Shown: positions 34,304-42,999 of the stretch, piece by piece
How the letters are laid out: every line of letters starts with the position of its first letter
Numbering within the stretch: the first letter of the stretch is position 1
From: JBGANR01 sp044222225
GTDB taxonomy: Bacteria; Actinomycetota; Actinomycetes; Mycobacteriales; Mycobacteriaceae
Assembly (NCBI GenBank): GCA_044222225.1
Contig: JBGANR010000012.1
Coordinates: forward strand, 1 to 64,000
Reading direction: 5' to 3'
DNA length: 64,000 bases
Notes under the pieces: model-generated
What the model saw: only the letters and a program-made list of their open reading frames with translations
Told to the model about the DNA's origin: nothing
Databases searched by the model: none
Made by a program: the position numbers and the translations under genes

Positions 34304-34866
34304 CGGTTCGCGCGATCGAGCGGTCCCGCCAGCCAGTTCTCGACGTCCCGCGGTGACCGCAGTCGGACGATCGGCAGGTGCGGGTGGCTCGCGTGCAGGC
34401 GCGGGATGCGTTCGCGATAGACATGCCGGGTGGCGATCGACCACCGGAGGATGTGCTCGCGGTCGGTGACGAAGGTGTGCAACGGCGGTTCGACGTTGCC
34501 GTTCCACAGCACCTCCCGGCGCAGCCGCCTGCGGAGCGTGCGTCGGGTCACGCGGGGGAGCGTCACGGTGAGGAACGGGACGTCGAGCCAGACCAGCAGG
34601 TCTGCGCGTTCGGCCAGCAGTGGACGCACCGCCGAGTACTGCCATTCCGTGGTCCAGGCGTCGGCGGCCGTGAACGCGCGGACGTCGTCGAGGAAGCTCG
34701 AGCGGGGCGTCCAGCCGGGGCCGTGGAAGAGCGCGTCGATCTCGGTGTGCGGGCCGCCGGTGACAGCCGCGATCCGTGCCGCGAGCGTCGTCTTGCCCGA
34801 CCCCGAGACGCCGGCGACGAGCACTCGCCGGGGACGCGACGGAAGGTCGTCATGAGGCGAAAGCAC
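34300..34866 (-). CDS. P-loop kinase-like protein (adenylate-kinase fold)
   Basis: A 188-residue protein with Walker A AGVSGSGKTTLAARI at residues 18-32. EIDALFHGPGWTPR (an Asp and Trp pattern typical of topology-modulation / FlaR-like AAA kinases) follows, then LLVWLDVPF as the second acidic strand and Arg-rich lid residues (RVTRRTLRRRLRRE). GTG 34866 lies 6 nt after TAATCT, so the transcript is probably leaderless. The gene is tail-to-tail with the membrane gene, sharing 4 nt. Its substrate (nucleotide or shikimate-like) is unknown. Confidence 0.75.
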   Translation of the reverse strand: MLSPHDDLPSRPRRVLVAGVSGSGKTTLAARIAAVTGGPHTEIDALFHGPGWTPRSSFLDDVRAFTAADAWTTEWQYSAVRPLLAERADLLVWLDVPFLTVTLPRVTRRTLRRRLRREVLWNGNVEPPLHTFVTDREHILRWSIATRHVYRERIPRLHASHPHLPIVRLRSPRDVENWLAGPLDRANR

Positions 34867-34981
34867 CGATCGAGATTAGATGATTGATTCCTGGTGATAC
34901 TCGCGTGATCGTGCCGGCTCCGACCATCCAGACACCAACCCGGCGACACACCCCGAGTCGCTCCGGCGGGGCGGGGCGAGG

Positions 34982-37591
34982 ATGATCGACGCGGTGAGCA
35001 CATCCGATCTCCCGCTTCCGTCTGTGCCCTCCCGTCCTACCGCCCCGGCGCCGACGGCCGCGTCGATGCGCCGGGCGCTGCGGCGTGCGAACGACGGCGC
35101 GACGCTCAACGTCGACGAGGCGGCCGTGCTGCTCGCGGCCCGCGGCGACGATCTGACGGCGCTCATGACGGCGGCGGCGCGCGTCCGGGACGCGGGCCGC
35201 GCGGCGACCGGGCTCAAGGGCGTCGTCACCTACTCGAAGAAGGTCTTCATCCCGCTCACCCGGCTGTGCCGGGACCGTTGCCACTACTGCACGTTCGTCA
35301 CCGTGCCGGGCCGGTTGCGCGCCGAGGGGCACGGCGCCTACCTGGAGCTCGATGAGGTCGTCGACATCGCCCGCCGCGGCGGCGAGCTCGGCTGCAAAGA
35401 GGCGCTGTTCACGCTCGGCGACCGGCCCGAGGACCGCTGGGTGGAGGCCGCGCAGTGGCTCGACGAGCGCGGCTACGATTCGACGCTCGACTACGTGCGA
35501 GCCGCCGCGATCCGCGTCCTGGAGGAGACCGGCCTGCTGCCGCATCTCAACCCCGGCGTGATGAGCTGGGAGGAGATCTCGCGGCTCAAGCCGGTCGCGC
35601 CGTCGATGGGCATGATGCTCGAGACGTCCGCGCGCCGGCTGTTCACCGACCGCGGCGAATGCCACTTCGGCAGTCCGGACAAGGATCCGGTGGTCCGCGA
35701 GCGGGTGCTCGTCGACGCCGGCCGGCTGTCGGTGCCGTTCACCACGGGCATCCTCGTCGGGATCGGGGAGACGCTCGCCGAGCGGGCCGAGTCGATCATG
35801 ACGATCCGCCGCGTCCATAAGGCGTTCGGACACATCCAAGAGGTGATCGTCCAGAACTTCCGGGCCAAGCCGGACACGGCGATGCGGCAGACGCCCGACG
35901 CCGGGCTCGACGAGTTCCTCGCCGCGATCGCCGTGACCAGGCTCGTGCTCGGGCCCGCGATGCGGATTCAGGCCCCGCCGAATCTCGTCGACGCCGACGA
36001 ATGCCAGGCGCTGCTCGCCGCGGGCGTCGACGACTGGGGCGGGGTGTCGCCGCTGACGCCCGACCACGTCAATCCCGAGCGGCCGTGGCCGAACCTCGAC
36101 GCGCTCGCCGAGATCACCGCGGCCGCGGGACACCGGCTCACCGAGCGCTCGGCGGCACAGCCGCCCTATGTCACGGCGGGTTCGCCGTGGATCGATCCGC
36201 GGATCGCACGGCACGTCGCCGCGCTCACCGATCCCGAGACGGGGTTGGCCAGGCCCGAGGCGCGTCCGGAGGGGCTGCCGTGGCAGGAGCCGGACGCCGA
36301 CTGGATGTCCGCGGGACGCGTCGACCTCAACACCGACATCGACGTGGCGGGCCGCAACACCGAGTACCGGTCCGACCTCGGGAGCGCCTTCGGCGACTGG
36401 GACACGGTCCGGGAGCAGGTGCTCGCCTTGGGCGGATCGCTGACCGGGTCGACTCCGCACGCTCCGTCTTCCGCGGCTCCGCGCCGGCTCGACGCCGACG
36501 TCCTCGCCGCGCTGCGCCGCGCCGAGAAGGACCCGGCCGGGCTCTCCGACGCCGACTACCTCGCTCTCGCGGAGGCCGACGGCGACGGGCTGGAGGCCTT
36601 CGTCGCGCTCGCCGACGCACTGCGGGCCGACGTCATCGGTGACGAGGTGACGTACGTCGTCAACCGGAACATCAACTTCACCAACATCTGCTACACGGGC
36701 TGTCGGTTCTGCGCGTTCGCGCAGCGCAAGGGCGACGCCGACGCGTTCACGCTCTCGACGTCCGAGGTGGCCGACCGGGCGTGGGAGGCACACCTGGCGG
36801 GGGCGACCGAGGTCTGCATGCAGGGCGGCATCGACCCGGAGCTGCCCGTCACCGGCTACGCCGACATCGTCCGGGCGGTCAAGGCGCGGGTGCCGTCGAT
36901 GCACGTGCACGCGTTCAGTCCGATGGAGGTGGTCAACGGCGCCACCCGCGGCGGCGTCAGCGTGCGGGAATGGCTCACCGAGCTGCGGGCCGCCGGCCTC
37001 GACACGATTCCCGGCACCGCCGCGGAGATCCTCGACGACGAGGTGCGCTGGGTGCTCACCAAGGGCAAGCTGCCGACGGCCGCGTGGGTCGACGTCGTCA
37101 CCACGGCGCACGAGCTGGGCATCCGGTCGAGTTCGACGATGATGTACGGCCACGTCGACGCGCCGCGGCACTGGGTGGGCCACCTGCGGGTGCTCTCGGC
37201 GATCCAGGACCGCACCGGTGGTTTCACGGAGTTCGTGCCGCTGCCGTTCGTTCACCAGAGCGCGCCGCTGTATCTGGCCGGCGCGGCGCGTCCGGGGCCG
37301 AGTCATCGTGACAACCGCGCCGTCCACGCACTCGCCCGGGTGATGCTGCACGGCCGGATCCACAACATCCAGACGAGCTGGGTCAAGCTCGGCACGGCCG
37401 GAACGCAGCGGATGCTGCAGGGCGGCGCCAACGACCTCGGCGGCACGCTCATGGAGGAGACGATCTCGCGGATGGCCGGCAGTCAGTACGGCAGTGAGAA
37501 GACCGTCGCCGAACTGCACGCCATCGCGGCCGGGATCGGACGTCCGGCACGCGAGCGGACGACGCTGTACGAGGCGAGGGTCGCGGTGTGA
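34982..37591 (+). CDS. fbiC: 7,8-didemethyl-8-hydroxy-5-deazariboflavin synthase (CofG-CofH fusion)
   Basis: An 869-residue bifunctional radical-SAM enzyme that makes the deazaflavin chromophore F0 of coenzyme F420 from tyrosine and 5-amino-6-ribitylaminouracil. The CofG half has cluster Cys C96, C100 and C103 (LCRDRCHYC). The CofH half has C570, C574 and C577 (CYTGCRFC) followed by GGIDPELPVTGY and MMYGHVDAPRHWVGHL. The length and the fusion are those of actinobacterial FbiC. It is divergent from the kinase-like gene. In M. tuberculosis fbiC (Rv1173) likewise closes the typA-mshB stretch. ATG 34982 is used; GTG 34994 is an alternative. Confidence 0.95.
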   Translation: MIDAVSTSDLPLPSVPSRPTAPAPTAASMRRALRRANDGATLNVDEAAVLLAARGDDLTALMTAAARVRDAGRAATGLKGVVTYSKKVFIPLTRLCRDRCHYCTFVTVPGRLRAEGHGAYLELDEVVDIARRGGELGCKEALFTLGDRPEDRWVEAAQWLDERGYDSTLDYVRAAAIRVLEETGLLPHLNPGVMSWEEISRLKPVAPSMGMMLETSARRLFTDRGECHFGSPDKDPVVRERVLVDAGRLSVPFTTGILVGIGETLAERAESIMTIRRVHKAFGHIQEVIVQNFRAKPDTAMRQTPDAGLDEFLAAIAVTRLVLGPAMRIQAPPNLVDADECQALLAAGVDDWGGVSPLTPDHVNPERPWPNLDALAEITAAAGHRLTERSAAQPPYVTAGSPWIDPRIARHVAALTDPETGLARPEARPEGLPWQEPDADWMSAGRVDLNTDIDVAGRNTEYRSDLGSAFGDWDTVREQVLALGGSLTGSTPHAPSSAAPRRLDADVLAALRRAEKDPAGLSDADYLALAEADGDGLEAFVALADALRADVIGDEVTYVVNRNINFTNICYTGCRFCAFAQRKGDADAFTLSTSEVADRAWEAHLAGATEVCMQGGIDPELPVTGYADIVRAVKARVPSMHVHAFSPMEVVNGATRGGVSVREWLTELRAAGLDTIPGTAAEILDDEVRWVLTKGKLPTAAWVDVVTTAHELGIRSSSTMMYGHVDAPRHWVGHLRVLSAIQDRTGGFTEFVPLPFVHQSAPLYLAGAARPGPSHRDNRAVHALARVMLHGRIHNIQTSWVKLGTAGTQRMLQGGANDLGGTLMEETISRMAGSQYGSEKTVAELHAIAAGIGRPARERTTLYEARVAV

Positions 37592-37622
37592 CCGGGGCGC
37601 CACCGGACAGGAGGAGAATGCC

Positions 37623-38342
37623 GTGAAGGAGCTTTCCGACGCACGCGTGACGAGGCTGTTGACGCCCGTCGTCGCGACGCTCGCACCGATCGTTCCCGCG
37701 TTGGCGTACGCCGATCCGCTCGGCGTCAAGGCGGTGACCTATGCCGAGCGCGACGGGCTCTCGCCGCTGCTCCGGTATCCGGCGGCGGCCGCCGATCTCG
37801 CCCGGCTGCCCGGTACGCGGGCGTGGTCGGAGCTGACGCCCGACGGCCGCGCCCGCTGGTGGGCGCGGTTGCCCGGGTCGGTCGGCGCGGGTCTCGTCGC
37901 GGCGCCCGGCGGGCTCGGTGCGCTCACCGATCGGCTCGGCGTCCAGGACGCCCTCGGCTTCGCCAACCAGTTCGTCGCCGTCGTCGGCGTCGCCCACGAG
38001 CACGGAGTCTCCGAGGTCGACGAGCTGGTGGCGCTCGTCGGAACCGTACTGCTGCGTCGCGAGCTGCCCGTCGCCGGCGCGGACGAGCCGGAACGGGCCG
38101 GACGGCTGGCGGCGGCCTACCGGGCCGTCCAGACGGTTCGTGCCGTGCGCGCCGAGTTCAGCCGTCGGCCGCAGCCGGCCTGGGTGTGGCGGTGGCTCGG
38201 ATCGCTGCCGGTGATCGGTGTGGCCGCCGACTTCATCGGGGAGTGCGGGGCGGTCGGAACGGCAGTCGAGGACGCGCAGGCGTGGCTCGGGGCACGTGCC
38301 GAATCACCGTCGGTCGTCTCGGGTGTTCACAGCTCGTCGTAG
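37623..38342 (+). CDS. Hypothetical protein downstream of fbiC
   Basis: A 239-residue protein beginning at GTG 37623 with AGGAGGAG at 37609-37616. It has no signal peptide or clear TM helix. It is mostly helical, with KELSDARVTRLLTPVVATLAPIVPAL at the start, SELTPDGRARWWARLPGSVG in the middle, and WVWRWLGSLPVIGVAADFIGECG near the end. It lies 31 nt after fbiC and is probably co-transcribed. The tail overlaps the convergent PIN gene by 16 nt. I do not recognise the family. A link to F420 use is only positional. Confidence 0.6.
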   Translation: MKELSDARVTRLLTPVVATLAPIVPALAYADPLGVKAVTYAERDGLSPLLRYPAAAADLARLPGTRAWSELTPDGRARWWARLPGSVGAGLVAAPGGLGALTDRLGVQDALGFANQFVAVVGVAHEHGVSEVDELVALVGTVLLRRELPVAGADEPERAGRLAAAYRAVQTVRAVRAEFSRRPQPAWVWRWLGSLPVIGVAADFIGECGAVGTAVEDAQAWLGARAESPSVVSGVHSSS

Positions 38343-38881
38343 TCGAGCAGCCCGTTCTCCAGTACATGCCGGCGGAACCCACCTGGACTGAAGGGCAGGA
38401 AGTACGTGCCGGCCAGCAGGTCGTCGGCCAGTGCTTCGACCATGACCGTGGTCAGTCGGCGCGCGCGGATCGCTGCGCAGAGCAAGGGAACCGTGGCCGT
38501 CACCCGGATGCCTCGCTCCTCGGCGACGCTGCGCGGTACCGCATCGTCCAGGACGACCTCGCACCCGTAGATCTGCCCCATGGCGAGGACACCGCATTCC
38601 CCGAGGTTCTTCTCTCCGACCGCGAGACGAGAAGCGTAGTGAGCGAATGCTTGCACGTAGTCCAGGTCGGGAGTCCGATGCACCCGAATCCATTCGGCTT
38701 CGAGGACCTGGCGGGCCGCAGGTATGTTCTCCGCGGCACGCTGAAGTTCTCGCTCGACGCTGTCCGGGATGTACACGCTGCGTCCTCCGGCGAGGAACCG
38801 CAGCGCGCCCAGCCATCCCTGGGCCGCGAAATGTCGCAGCGGCCCGGTGTCGAACACCCAGGCGTCGTCGGGCACCGTCAC
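38327..38881 (-). CDS. PIN-domain protein, probable toxin of a toxin-antitoxin pair
   Basis: A 184-residue protein with the acidic PIN signature: VFDTGPLRHFA (first Asp) near residue 10, PDSVERELQRA (Glu), NLGECGVLAMGQ (Glu) and VVLDDAVPRSVAEERG (Asp). This order matches DUF3368-like PIN ribonucleases. GTG 38881 overlaps the stop of the upstream HTH-ImmA gene (GTGA), so it is translationally coupled and second in the operon. PIN toxins cleave RNA, and neighbouring HTH proteins act as antitoxin and autorepressor in known systems. The target and the toxicity are inferred. Confidence 0.7.
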   Translation of the reverse strand: MTVPDDAWVFDTGPLRHFAAQGWLGALRFLAGGRSVYIPDSVERELQRAAENIPAARQVLEAEWIRVHRTPDLDYVQAFAHYASRLAVGEKNLGECGVLAMGQIYGCEVVLDDAVPRSVAEERGIRVTATVPLLCAAIRARRLTTVMVEALADDLLAGTYFLPFSPGGFRRHVLENGLLDYDEL

Positions 38882-40017
38882 GACACGAACGTCCAGATCT
38901 CGTCGGGGCGCCGTTGCCGGATCGGCGGCAGGTCCGACTCGTCGAACGTCCCCTGAAGCAGGTCGAGTGCTCGCTCTCGGCTGATCCGCTCGTGACGGAC
39001 GAGATGCAGCACAGCGCGTGCGAACGGCCGGGGGACGCTCGTGCCGTGCAGTTCTTCAAGAGGTACGTGGAGATTCATCTCGACGATGTCGGCGCGGGTA
39101 GTGCGGAATCTGCGCACCGCTGCGACGGTCTCGCCATCGGCGAGCCCCAACTCCTTCAACCGTGTGGCCAAGGTCGCCATATCGACCCGAAACTCGCTCG
39201 CCAGCATGATCGCCGCGGCGCGTTCTCCGGATCGGGCCACATCGTCCGGCCATCGGTGCATCACGGCTGATTCGGGTAGCAGCAGTGCCCGGGCGAAACG
39301 ATCGAGGCGCGACTCCGTCGGAACGGCATCGTCGGCGCGATCAGCTACTCGCCAGTCGACGGTGTAGTCGTCAGCCACCAGGTAGTGGCCGAGTTCATGG
39401 GCCAAGGCGAGCCGCCGGCGACCGATCTTGGCATGACTGTTGACGAGACTGACGCCGCCGCGCCGCAGCAGGATCGTCCCCGCGTCGGCCGTGTCTCGAC
39501 CTACGTCTCGGGAGAAGGCGAGGAGCCCGATTCCGCCGACGCTCTCGACCAGGTCGCGGATCGGCTCCGCCGACGTGAGTCCCATCAATGCTCGGGCTCG
39601 TCCCGCGAGTGTCTCGGCCTCGGTATTGGTCGAGGGGTGGACGATGTCGGCGTCGGTGATCAGATCGGCGGTGATCCGCGACTCATCGGCTCCCAGTGAG
39701 GCGACGAATTCGACGTCCTCGGCGAATCTGGCCAGCAGCGCGTCGATCTGCGATTCGGCGGTGTCGAGCCCGTGACTGGACCGGTGGGAGATGAGGGCGG
39801 GAATCGGTTCATCGAAAAAAGAGGACATTCGGAGACCGAGAGCGAGTGAAATGTCCGACAATTCGAGTGCGAGGACGCGACGAGCGCCGGTTTCGATCTT
39901 GTTCACCACGGTGCGCTCAAGGCCCACCGCCCGGCCGAGGTCTTCTTGACTCAAGTCGGCGCGTCGACGGGCGTCTCGAATGCGTTCACCCAGCAGACGA
40001 GCGTCGATCTCTCCCAT
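38878..40017 (-). CDS. XRE-type HTH + ImmA/IrrE zinc metallopeptidase
   Basis: A 379-residue protein. The XRE helix-turn-helix is at about 8-65 (LSQEDLGRAVGLERTVVNKIETGARR). A linker follows, then an ImmA/IrrE peptidase domain with zinc motif HELGH at 207-211 (LALAHELGHYLVAD) and a downstream ESRLDRFARALLLPE, whose Glu is the third ligand by family analogy. Such fusions bind DNA and cleave partner repressors or antitoxins under stress. ATG 40017 is preceded by a CAGAAT box 5 nt away. The stop overlaps the PIN gene start, so the two form one unit. The protein may be antitoxin, protease or both. Confidence 0.8.
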   Translation of the reverse strand: MGEIDARLLGERIRDARRRADLSQEDLGRAVGLERTVVNKIETGARRVLALELSDISLALGLRMSSFFDEPIPALISHRSSHGLDTAESQIDALLARFAEDVEFVASLGADESRITADLITDADIVHPSTNTEAETLAGRARALMGLTSAEPIRDLVESVGGIGLLAFSRDVGRDTADAGTILLRRGGVSLVNSHAKIGRRRLALAHELGHYLVADDYTVDWRVADRADDAVPTESRLDRFARALLLPESAVMHRWPDDVARSGERAAAIMLASEFRVDMATLATRLKELGLADGETVAAVRRFRTTRADIVEMNLHVPLEELHGTSVPRPFARAVLHLVRHERISRERALDLLQGTFDESDLPPIRQRRPDEIWTFVS

Positions 40018-40155
40018 GTGTGCGATTCTGGCACAGAGCACGGCGTGAGCGTGGACGATCCCGGCAAGAACGCATCGATGCGGTTCAAGATGGGGGCGAA
40101 AGCCGACAGCTCGGGGCCTGTCGGCGTGAGATAGTTCACCCGGCGGAGGGAGCCG

Positions 40156-41607
40156 GTGATGCAGCAGGTGACGAAGGGGTCGAAGACGGACCTCGTGGGC
40201 GGCGTCTACGACGTGCGTCTGACGGTCGCTCCCGACGGGCTCGCCGACGGCATGGCGGTGCTGTTGGGGCCGGACGGGAAGGTCCGTTCCGATGAGGACT
40301 TCGTGTTCTTCAACAACCCGGTGGCGCCGGGCGTTCAGCTGACGGGCTCCGGTTCGTTGACCGTGACGCTCGACGCCGTACCCGCGGACGTCGAGACCGT
40401 GCTGGTCGCCGCGAGCACCGAGGCGCAGGGCGTCGACTTCTCGGCGCTGTCGCAGTGCGCCGTCGCGATCACCGGACGCGCCGACGGTTTCGCGTTCGCC
40501 CCGCCCGCGCTGGCCACCGAGACCGTGCTGCAGCTCGTCTCCTTCTATCGACGTGCGGGCCGCTGGCGGCTGAACGCCATCGGCCAGGGCTACAGCGAGG
40601 GGTTGGCGGCGTTCGCTCGCGACCACGGGATCGTCGTCGACGATGACGAGGCGCCGCCGGCCGCGCCGGCGCCGTCGGCCCCGGCGTACCAGCCGAAGGC
40701 CCCGGTGTACCAGCCGCCTCACTCGCAGCCGGCACCCGCGTCCTGGCCATCGGCGCCGCAGCCCGGCTCGTGGCCGTCGGCGCCGCAGCCCGCGTCCTGG
40801 TCGCCTCAGCCGCAGGCCGCGTCGTGGCAGGCCCCGGCCGCCGCGCCGCAGCCCGCGTCGGGACCGCCGCCGAACCTGCAGAAGGTGCGGGTGTCCATCA
40901 CCAAGGATTCGCCGTCGAAGACGGCGACGATCGACCTGCGCAAGAGCCGCGGCGAGCCCGGGTGGGCGCTGACCGTCGGCCTCGAGTGGGACGGTCGCGG
41001 CGCCGTCTACGACCGGGACGGCCGCGTGCAGCGATACGGCGAGGGCGATCTCGACGTCTATTTCTTCTGCCGCAACGAGCAGACCGGCGACTACGTCGTG
41101 CTCAGTGGTGAGAACGGGCATCGCGGCGATCTCGCGACGTGGCCGTTCATCCTCCACCACGGCGACAGCAGGGGACCGGGCAGCGGGAGCCGGCCGGCGG
41201 TCGAGCAGGTGACGGTGCTGCCGAACGAGAACGCCGATCTGCTCGTCAACGTCTATCAGAGCGTCGACAACGGGGCCGGCGCGATCGACACCTTCGGCAG
41301 GCCACGCGTCGCCATCCGCTACGGCAAGGCCGGCCCCGACGGGATGCCCGGCCCGGACGCCGACGAGATCGTCGTGCACGTCGGCAACGGCAAGAACTCC
41401 TTCTGGGCGACGATCGCGCACATCGACGTGCAGGACGGCATCCTCAAGGTCGACGGCGAGACCCGCTACAGCCGGGCGTTCAGCGAGCGCATGCCGATCC
41501 TCGACAGATCCGGGTCGTGGGTTCGCGGTTCGAAGAGCGCCCCGACGGGCCGGAGCAAGAAGGCCATGGGCGTCGGGTTGAGCGCCTACTCGGGGCGTTG
41601 CCCGTAG
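40156..41607 (+). CDS. TerD-family stress protein, two TerD-like domains with repeat linker
   Basis: A 483-residue protein. The N-terminal TerD-like domain (about 10-165) has DFVFFNNPVAPGVQLTGSGS and the Asp/Phe-rich calcium-binding style of the family, ending SFYRRAGRWRLNAIGQGYSEGL. A Pro/Gln/Ser/Trp linker (about 170-235) repeats SWPSAPQP-like units. The C-terminal TerD-like domain (about 240-470) has ATIDLRKSRGEPGWALTVGL, DLDVYFFCRNEQTGDY and VTVLPNENADLLVNVYQSVD. GGAGGGAG at 40144-40151 supports GTG 40156 or ATG 40159. TerD proteins bind Ca2+ and act in tellurite, phage or membrane stress. It is divergent from the HTH-ImmA gene by 138 nt. Confidence 0.8.
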   Translation: MMQQVTKGSKTDLVGGVYDVRLTVAPDGLADGMAVLLGPDGKVRSDEDFVFFNNPVAPGVQLTGSGSLTVTLDAVPADVETVLVAASTEAQGVDFSALSQCAVAITGRADGFAFAPPALATETVLQLVSFYRRAGRWRLNAIGQGYSEGLAAFARDHGIVVDDDEAPPAAPAPSAPAYQPKAPVYQPPHSQPAPASWPSAPQPGSWPSAPQPASWSPQPQAASWQAPAAAPQPASGPPPNLQKVRVSITKDSPSKTATIDLRKSRGEPGWALTVGLEWDGRGAVYDRDGRVQRYGEGDLDVYFFCRNEQTGDYVVLSGENGHRGDLATWPFILHHGDSRGPGSGSRPAVEQVTVLPNENADLLVNVYQSVDNGAGAIDTFGRPRVAIRYGKAGPDGMPGPDADEIVVHVGNGKNSFWATIAHIDVQDGILKVDGETRYSRAFSERMPILDRSGSWVRGSKSAPTGRSKKAMGVGLSAYSGRCP

Positions 41608-41664
41608 GAGGCCTCGGGGGTCTACGGGTCGTCGAGTTCGACTGTGCGCCTTAGGGTGAGTGCC

Positions 41665-42870
41665 GTGAGCGAGCATCCCCGATATCTCTCGGGCCTGGAC
41701 CTGTCCGGCCGGCGCGTCGTCGTCGTCGGCGGGGGATCGGTGGCCGCGCGCCGGATCGGCCCGCTGGCCCGGGCGGGCGCGGACGTCGTCGTCGTCGCGC
41801 TGCGTCCGACGCCGTCCGTCGAATCGTTCCCCGGCATCACCGTGCACGCCCGCCGGTACGAGAGCGGCGACCTCGACGGCGCGTGGTACGTCGTGGCCTG
41901 CACCGATGATCCCGACGTCAACGCTGCCGTCGTCGCCGACGCGACGGCGCAGCGGACGTTCTGCGTCCGAGCCGACGACGCCCCCCGCGGCACCGCCGCG
42001 ACGCCTGCGACGGCGAGCGCCGACGGCGTGACGGTCGGTGTGTTGGCCGGCGGCGATCACCGCAGGTCGGCCGCAGTGCGCGATGCGGTGGCCGGCGTGC
42101 TCGGCGGCAACTCCCCGACGGCGGTGACCACACCCCGAGCCCCGGGCGTCGCGCTCGTCGGCGGCGGGCCGGGGGATCCGGAGCTCATCACCGTGCGCGG
42201 CCGGCGGTTGCTCGCGGCGGCCGACGTCGTCGTGGCCGATCGGCTCGCACCGCCGGAATTGCTCGCCGAACTGCGTCCGGACGTCGAGATCATCGACGCG
42301 GCCAAGGTGCCGTACGGCCGTGCGATGCCGCAGGAGGCGATCAACGACGTCCTCATCGACCGCGCGCGTGCCGGCAAGTTCGTCGTGCGGCTCAAGGGCG
42401 GCGACCCGTTCGTCTTCGGACGCGGCTCCGAGGAGGTGCTGGCCTGCGCGGCGGCGGGCGTGCCCGTCACCGTCGTGCCCGGTGTGAGCAGCCCGTTCGC
42501 GGTGCCGGCCGCAGCGGGCATCCCCGTGACGCACCGGGCCGTCACACACGAGGTCGTCGTCGTCAGCGGGCATCTGCCGCCGGGACATCCCGAATCGCTG
42601 GTCGACTGGGACGCTCTCGCTCGACTGCGCGGCACGGTCGTCCTCATGATGGCCGTCGCGCGGGTGGGGGAGTTCGCCGCGGCGTTGCTCACCGGCCGCG
42701 ATCCGCAGACGCCCGTCGCGTTCGTCGAGAACGGCACGCTCCCGACGCAGCGCGTCGTCCGCGCGACGCTGGCGACCGCCGCCGAGGTGGCCGTCGCCGA
42801 GCAGGTCCGACCGCCGGCGATCGTCGTCATCGGCGACGTCGTCGACGTGCTCGGGGCGGGTGCCGGCTGA
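41665..42870 (+). CDS. cysG: Siroheme synthase (precorrin-2 dehydrogenase + uroporphyrinogen-III methyltransferase)
   Basis: A 401-residue fusion. An NAD-binding precorrin-2 dehydrogenase/ferrochelatase part is at about 1-150 (GRRVVVVGGGSVAARRIGPL). A SAM-dependent uroporphyrinogen-III C-methyltransferase part is at about 160-400 (LVGGGPGDPELITVRG, VVVADRLAPPELL, VVRLKGGDPFVFGRGSEE, PVTHRAVTHEV). It supplies siroheme for sulfite and nitrite reductases, or precorrin-2 for B12. GTG 41665 lies 7 nt after TAGGGT (41652-41657), so it is leaderless. In M. tuberculosis the cysG-efpA-proS order (Rv2847c-Rv2845c) is the same. Confidence 0.9.
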   Translation: MSEHPRYLSGLDLSGRRVVVVGGGSVAARRIGPLARAGADVVVVALRPTPSVESFPGITVHARRYESGDLDGAWYVVACTDDPDVNAAVVADATAQRTFCVRADDAPRGTAATPATASADGVTVGVLAGGDHRRSAAVRDAVAGVLGGNSPTAVTTPRAPGVALVGGGPGDPELITVRGRRLLAAADVVVADRLAPPELLAELRPDVEIIDAAKVPYGRAMPQEAINDVLIDRARAGKFVVRLKGGDPFVFGRGSEEVLACAAAGVPVTVVPGVSSPFAVPAAAGIPVTHRAVTHEVVVVSGHLPPGHPESLVDWDALARLRGTVVLMMAVARVGEFAAALLTGRDPQTPVAFVENGTLPTQRVVRATLATAAEVAVAEQVRPPAIVVIGDVVDVLGAGAG

Positions 42871-42880
42871 CAGCTTCCCA

Positions 42881-42943
42881 GATGTCCGGCTGAGCGAGGT
42901 GCCGAGGAGATTATTGTCACGGCGCCTCGCTCAGACGGACATC
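42881..42943. repeat. Intergenic palindrome, family A, member 2
   Basis: Arms 42881-42903 and 42921-42943 are 23 bp each and complementary except at two positions. The 17-nt loop contains GATTATTGTC. The inner part CTGAGCGAGGTGCC / GGCGCCTCGCTCAG and the TTATTG core resemble the palindrome at 26616-26692, whereas the outer part (GATGTCCG / CGGACATC) is unrelated to it. It sits between cysG and efpA, just upstream of the efpA promoter. Confidence 0.85.
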
Positions 42944-42999
42944 CGGGGAGCCCGTCGGCGATATGACCTCGCCGCGACCGCGCGGTACGGTGACTCACC

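Noticed and set aside
38878..42588. Minus-strand frame of 1236 codons suggesting a giant protein fused to the HTH-ImmA gene.
   Set aside because: Only the last 379 codons carry domains; the rest is the shadow of the TerD-like and cysG genes, and ATG 40017 is a natural start.
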